DNA of 64,000 bases, from NCBI RefSeq assembly GCF_932526225.1, contig NC_064047.1:11831501-11895500 (forward strand), in the 5' to 3' direction. Positions 58,518 through 64,000 of the stretch are shown here, in pieces. The translations under genes and the position numbers were made by a program. Positions within the stretch are counted from its first letter, which is position 1. Every line of letters begins with the position of its first letter. The stretch comes from Nematostella vectensis. Its lineage: Eukaryota > Cnidaria > Anthozoa > Actiniaria > Edwardsiidae. The notes beneath the pieces are model-generated. The model had not been told where the DNA came from and did not search any database. It saw only the letters and a list, made by a program, of their open reading frames with translations.

Positions 58518-59851
58518 ATGGCGGCGTTTCGGGAAGAAAAACCGGAAAGCATGAATGAGAAAACAATCGTCACGTATACTGAAGACGAAATTCAAGAATT
58601 CAAAGGGAGCATGACGGCCTCTAACAAAAGAAAATGCACAGCAGTCGCTAATAGCCGACTTACCGCCTGGTACAAGGAAAGGTACAGATACAGAGAAACG
58701 CTGCAACTGGGTCAAGTTTCCAAAGAAAAAGGGCCGGAACTTTTGAAACATTTTTTTTCTGGAAATACGATAAAACCGATAAAGAAAAAGGAAAAAAATG
58801 CGAGCCTGGTACTCTGCAAACCTACCGAAATGGTCTTCGCAGGTATTTCCTAGAGCGCCAGTGTCCGTCAGACCGTCAGCCGTCGAAAATTTCGACATTG
58901 ATAAGTTCACAGGTGGCGAGTTTGGAGAAGTTGCTTCCGTTTTACAGCTGAAGAAGAAAGATCTTCAAGGAAAAGGCCTCGGTAATTAGCCAAACGCTGC
59001 TCAGCCAGTAGAAACGGGAGACATAGAAAAAATGTGGGTGACTGGCGCACCAAGCCTCACAAACCCCAAATCTCTCTTACAGCTGGTTTGGTGGAATAAC
59101 ATCGTGCACTTGGGGACGCGCAGCTTCAAAGAACAACATAAATGCCTCTTGCAAGACTTTACCGTGACCGATAACGTCGAGTACAGAGAGAGACAAACCA
59201 AAAACAGCCAGGGCGACAAGGCCAAGGTCAAGCGAGCAAGAAAGTACAACACCAAAATTTGGAAGACTGACGGCGGTGAACGTGATCCATAAGGTGCTTT
59301 TTGCTAATACCTCAGCCACCAAACCAAGGGGAAAATGTCCCGCCGAATTTTTTCTTGTCACCCCTACTAGCAGCGTCTGGTACCAAACCAGCCTAGTTGG
59401 AGTCAACTAACTCAGTAAAATGATGAAAAGCATTGCATCGACCGCTTCATTGACCGATGGAAAGTTGACAAATACAAGTTGGCGTAAAACGGCGTTTCAG
59501 TCCCTCCGTGAAGAGTTTAACCCACTCGAGATCTCAAAAGTGACAGGCCACGCAAACCCTGAATCTATCTACAGTTACAGCCACAATCCCTTGGAAAAGC
59601 AACGACGGACGTCCAACACGCTGGCAGGGTTTAAAAGACCAGCTAGTTCGACTGTCTCAGTGGCGATTCCGGATCAGCAATGTTTAGTGAATCCACCTAC
59701 AAATGTAAATCCTGTATCTAGCACAACCCGTTTTCTCCCTGGTGCAGTGAGCGGATTGCATACTGGAGCTCATTTTAACAACTCCCCGGTGAACATTGCC
59801 GTCAATCTCCACGTTCTCCATCCATCCGGAGGAAGTCATGATTCCATCTAA
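58518..59851 (+). pseudogene. Crypton/KIAA1958-like tyrosine recombinase, broken
   Basis: ATG at 58518 in a good context (CCAACATGGCGG). Segment 1 (to 58853) is a Lys/Glu-rich N-terminal domain. Segment 2 (from about 58864, other frame) has F-D-I-D-K-F-T-G-G, then K-G-L-G-N and a TAG at 58987. Segment 3 (59032-59292) holds the catalytic-domain start with L-L-Q-L-V-W-W-N-N and G-T-R-S-F-K-E-Q-H, the likely Arg I. After a frameshift near 59275 and a TAA near 59408, segment 4 has N-T-S-W-R-K-T (Arg II, with Thr where His is usual), T-G-H-A-N and S-I-Y-S-Y-S-H, with the likely catalytic Tyr. Such DUF3504/Crypton recombinases cut and rejoin DNA by a Tyr nucleophile. Four lesions make it inactive. 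It may be a transposon copy or a dead domesticated gene. Confidence 0.75.
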
Positions 59852-61295
59852 ATTTTAACAGACATACGTGTTTTGAAGCGCAAACTCTTTCCTGATTTGA
59901 TCGTGTGCCTTTTTTTCAAATTAGAACTTCCAATCTTCACAGAGTTGGTGAGGCCATTACTTATTAGAGCGTTTGTGCTCTAACGGGTAAAAATTTCGAA
60001 CTAATTGTGTCATTTACCAATAAAAAATATGCCTCCTCCTTAAAATCGTCGATTCCTTTGCTTGACTGGGCGAAATGCATTCAACTTGCTGAACGTGATA
60101 AATGGCATGTTTAAATCCCTACTTGCGTCTCATTGGCTAGTAAAAATAACAAAAACGAGATGGCTTCTTCGCCAACTAAAAAAAGTGCATTAAAATTTCT
60201 TCAACCATAAAAAAGAACTTGACTATAGGATTCGTGCATACTTTCTCGTCGCTGCGCGACTCGTGCGATATCGTTTTTCGCGTGAAATTTACCGTGGAAT
60301 TCCCTCATCGATGATGAATTTCCCTATAATATTTGACAAACAAACATTTCGTCTGGTTTGCCCATGGTACGTACAACAGTAAAGACAATAATCACAAACT
60401 GAAGTCAAAAGAAACGAGGGTTGTATAAACTCAAAGCGTATGAAAAAAAAGCCGCTCACCAGTCGAAAAAAGGTATTCTCAAACCCTAGTCGCCATCAAC
60501 CGGTCATGAACATAAACTCGAACTCGCGATGTGAGACTTTATTTTCTGACATTCACCCCAAGTAACTATATCAAACAAAAGCTTGTTGGATTTAGATAGT
60601 TCTTGAGGTATATTGATTTGAGTTGTGTGCCAAAAGATTTTTATACAAAAGAATTTATTTTCTCATGTTATAGATCGAATGAAACGTTTCCGATGAAATT
60701 CAGTAAGCACGGAAAGAAATCCCGTGCGTTAGGCGTGTATTTCGGGCCTTTTCGCACGGAAAACCATAGTGTACGTTACCCAATGGAGAGTAACATTTTC
60801 CTTTTTTCCTTTTTGAAAACTTACAACTTTTATTAGATTGCACAGCAAAAGATCGATAGCCCTTGGTAACAAATATAATTCGCATGTTCAACCCACATGA
60901 AAGGCTTTTCTGATAAGCCTAGATATAGTCCGTCACCTAGGACCCCAAAAATTTAAGTCTAATGCTCACCTCTGTATAACAGCTGCGATTGGTACCATTT
61001 GGAAGTTAAACTATTCAGCTTTCAAAAAAAACCCACACATGACAAACAGATCGGTAGCTTTCGATTAGAAATTCTCAGAGGAAGCCCCGCGCCAAAGTAA
61101 AGTTAAAATAAAAATGCTCCCGAACGCTTAAAATATTTGTTTTTATTATTTGATAGCATTGTATTATTGAAATATGTTATTTTAACCATTTTAGAAGTTT
61201 TGGTTGGATTTTCGAAAGAATAAAAACGCTCCGAATGCCATCGAACAGGTCGTTCAAGTACTAATTTATTCCCTACAACACGATTCGATTTACAT
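59852..61295. other. AT-rich spacer, no gene
   Basis: Contains the partner of the 54150-54370 repeat at 60670-60800. No supported frame. Confidence 0.4.
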
Positions 61296-61500
61296 TATTT
61301 GGCTACAACATGGCTTCAATCGCTTTAAAACTCTCTTGGACTAATGCTTGGACTGTCACTTCTTTGCCAAAAAAAATTTGTTGCAGAGTCAGGATTATTT
61401 TGGCTACAACATGGCTTCAATCGCTTTAAAACATGCTTGGACTAATGATTGGACTATCACTTCTTTGCCAAAAAAATTTTTGTTGCAGAGTCAGGATTTG
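61296..61500. repeat. Direct duplication, two 101-bp copies
   Basis: TTGGCTACAACATGGCTTCA ... GTTGCAGAGTCAGGATT occurs twice with an offset of 101 bases and a handful of differences. Confidence 0.9.
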
Positions 61501-61799
61501 TAATCATCTTTTGAGCAAGGGAAATGAACACTGCCGACAAAGCATAATATTCGCTTCACTGCGCACGCAAAATTGGCAAAGGAAACGAATAACGTAAATT
61601 AAATTATTGACTAAAATGTGCTCTTTTATTTATCGCTTGAAAATTTTGCGTGAGTTTATTTCGCACGAAATTATCCACTTCTCTCTTGAATAATATTGGA
61701 TAATGACGGACCTGTAAAATGACGGACCTAAGTTTGCTCTTGGCAGGGCACCTGCCAATAATATTGATGTGTAATTTGACCTGGTTACAATGCAACCAA

Positions 61800-63999
61800 A
61801 ATGGCGACCCATGGCGGTGGAATCAATCGAAAAATGTATTATTTGTAGCGAACCTTTAGTAGAATTAACGCAATGCCGAAATGTGTCATCTTCCCAGCGA
61901 AGTGTATATTTTGTAAGAAGGATAAGTATAGTTCTGGTTCTAGAACAAGAGAGAAGCCCCATATAGTGTGCAGGAATTTCGAGCGGATGATAAAGTAAGG
62001 AAATGTGCATCACTTCATTTAGAACAGCATACCAGCCAGAGTTCCACAGCCACGGAGATAATATGGATTTGCTCAAAAGACCTGATTAGTAGCGAAGCCA
62101 AATACCATTCTACATTTTACAATACTTTCGTGAGTATTATGTACACTAGTGCTAGAGCAAATGCCGGTACTTCGGAGGGGGATAACACAGAAGGCGTCTG
62201 ATAGATGTAGTAGTGATGAAGCAGTGTTTTCCTTTTGTGAGACCTTGATCTCAAAACCCAGAGTAATAGAGTTAAAGGAAATAAGTCAGATAATGACAAA
62301 GGAAGCAGAACAAGTGGGCGTGACCATGTTACAGTCACAAAACAAAAACCTCTTGCGCGTTATATACAACAAGTTTAAAGAGCTTGAATTTATTAATTAT
62401 CAGCATAATAAAATTCTTGTTTACCCCTCTACAATTAAAATAGAGGACGTCGTTGTCGGCAATTTTGAGCTTACATGCGATCTGACATCAGCAAATCTCG
62501 CAAGTGATGGCAATGACAGAAGGTGATTAGTGTAGCAAAGCTACTTAATGAAAACAAATAATAATAAAAGTCACCCAGTGGCATTGTCCTGGCCGCCAGA
62601 GGGAAAAGAACTCATGCCAGAAAAGGTTGATGATTTCATCCCAGATCTCCTAGATACATTTTGCTCAGTGCTTATTTTTGGCCAATCCTTAGACAGGGAA
62701 AAGAGTAGGTCGATCATAACAATAAGAACTAACTAAGAACTAACCCAAGACATCGTATATTCCGCATTCAATGCGCCATCAAAACTCCTAAAAGTGTTCT
62801 GTTTCTGTCTGTTGTAAAGGCACTTTGCAAAAACACCGACATTGTTAAAATGATCCATAAATGCGGATATGGAATTAGCTATAACCTTGTAGAAGAAGTC
62901 GATACCGTTTTTGCTTTAAAGGTTATCAATGAACAAGCCCTGAATCGAGTACTTATCCCGGACAAGTGTAATCGTCCTGAAAACAGGCCCGATGTTGCGC
63001 TGATAGTAGCGGAAAACATCGATAACCTCGAGTGTACTGCCACCAGGGCAGGGACTTCGCATAGAGTGAACTCCATTCTAGTTCTAAAGCACAGCATAGA
63101 GGGAGGTCACGATGATGAGATCGTTGAACAGGAGGTCTTGCAGCAGCCTCCAGTAAAGCGACAATGTCAACTGTCGCTGGGCGCAGAATTAGTATGGAAG
63201 GACATACCAGAGTATTATGGAGGTAGACGGATTGGACCGGGCGTGTTGTCTCACGAGCAGTACGTGGGTGTTCGTTCCTCGTATGCAAGCTCTGAATGAT
63301 GAATCTAGTGTGGATTGAGCTAAGAAAACTCATAACCCACCCTCTTCTGCTTGTACCAGGCTGGACGGGATTCAATATCAAGGTCAGGGACAACGTAGCG
63401 CTTCGGGGACGGTGGACTGCGTGACATTGCAGTACAAGTAAAGTGGTCGCCGAGGATCTATAGACAGTGTGCGAACTGGCAAACATTATAACAGGGCTGT
63501 CCGACTCCATAAGATTGTGTACGAAGCGATTAGTAGACTACTTTTGGATGACTTTAAATCCTGCCTCAACGAAGATAAATTAGAAATGCTGAATCAGCAT
63601 AAGATCGAACTGGAACAGCTTTAGTTAAAACTTAGCCAAGAAGAGCTAGAGCGAGTTTTAGAGTGGAAACGATTCGAGCACTGGGAAATCGGGTTTGAAG
63701 CACATATTTCCAACACGAAGGAAAACGGCAGTGACCTCTCAAGATTCTGGTTAACGTACCTCGAACTATGCCAACTTCTGTTAAACCTAATCTATTCTAC
63801 TCGAACCGGAAGCTGGGAAGTCTATCTTGCTTGCATTGAAGATGTTATTCAATTGACTTTTGCGTATGACAGACAGAACTACTTAGTTCCATACCTCAAT
63901 GACATGTGTTCATTACCCGACTCTTATCCTGATGTATATGCTGCCTTCGCAGATAACCAAGAACCCTTTCGTACAAAACGAGGCCGACAAGACGATTGA
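61800..63999 (+). pseudogene. Broken copy of an uncharacterised multi-copy invertebrate gene family
   Basis: Plus-strand fragments in several frames line up in the order seen in a large family of uncharacterised cnidarian/mollusc proteins. An N-terminal Cys pair region comes first (K-C-I-I-C-S-E, C-I-F-C-K-K near 61830-61920), then D-L-I-S-S-E-A-K-Y-H near 62085. Next is a Glu/Lys-rich part (62215-62525). G-T-S-H-R-V-N-S-I follows near 63055 and V-P-G-W-T-G-F-N-I-K-V-R-D near 63355. Then come H-Y-N-R-A-V-R-L-H-K-I-V-Y-E-A near 63490 and a C-terminal F-W-L-T-Y-L-E-L ... F-A-Y-D-R-Q-N-Y near 63750-63880. Stops and frameshifts occur throughout, and a piece between about 63420 and 63470 is missing. 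No enzymatic motif is evident. High copy number in genomes suggests a transposon passenger, but the function is unknown. Stop TGA at about 63997-63999. Confidence 0.55.
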
Positions 64000-64000
64000 A

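Overview
The window looks like a stretch of an animal nuclear genome, most likely an anthozoan cnidarian (sea anemone or coral). Three things point that way: a multi-exon mucin/EGF-type membrane-protein gene and a TLDc-domain exon of kinds familiar from Cnidaria, a decayed Polinton/adintovirus-like element, and AT-rich DNA crowded with satellites and small transposons. The species cannot be named from the sequence. No bacterial-type operon, rRNA, tRNA or CRISPR array is visible.

Layout. 1.6-2.0 kb: last exon of a TLDc gene (minus). 2.2-2.7 kb: 41-bp minisatellite. 3.5-4.4 kb: Penelope-like fragment with a GIY-YIG-type end, abutting a truncated 1-kb MITE. 4.7-16.1 kb: an endogenous Polinton/adintovirus-like element, entirely on the minus strand. 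In transcription order it carries a penton-like protein, a small Gly/Lys-rich virion-type protein, a jelly-roll-type capsid candidate, a pVI/pX-like minor capsid protein, an adenain-like protease, a phospholipase A2-like domain, a retroviral-type integrase with chromodomain, a BRO-N/VRR-NUC/C2H2 fusion, a small basic protein and a protein-primed-type family B DNA polymerase. Every large gene has stops or frameshifts. An LTR retrotransposon remnant sits in the protease and a TIR transposon sits in the polymerase, so the element is dead. A short shared motif precedes the start codons of four of its genes.

16.1-48 kb is essentially gene-free. It holds a Tc1/mariner-type MITE, a 6.6-kb array of 49-bp repeats, a hAT-like MITE, a 4.2-kb structure with ~1-kb inverted arms flanked by TTAA, a 76-bp satellite interrupted by two nearly identical 0.8-kb segments, and a complex of CATGG-rich dyads in ~0.7-0.8-kb tandem units. 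An old direct segmental duplication links 39.1-45.4 kb with 54.9-57.05 kb.

48.2-53.7 kb (minus) holds the 3' half of a host gene. Its exons join in matching phase 1 to encode a cadherin-like segment, EGF domains, a Thr-rich linker, one membrane span and a cytoplasmic tail with NPxY, YxxPhi-type and proline-rich motifs. A 1,073-bp MITE lies in its largest intron, and a decayed partial duplicate of an exon, disrupted by a Harbinger-type MITE, lies upstream.

58.5-59.85 kb (plus) is a broken Crypton/KIAA1958-like tyrosine recombinase. 61.8 kb to the window end (plus) is a broken copy of an uncharacterised multi-copy invertebrate gene family. Family assignments rest on motif recognition and memory of the families; no database search was run.
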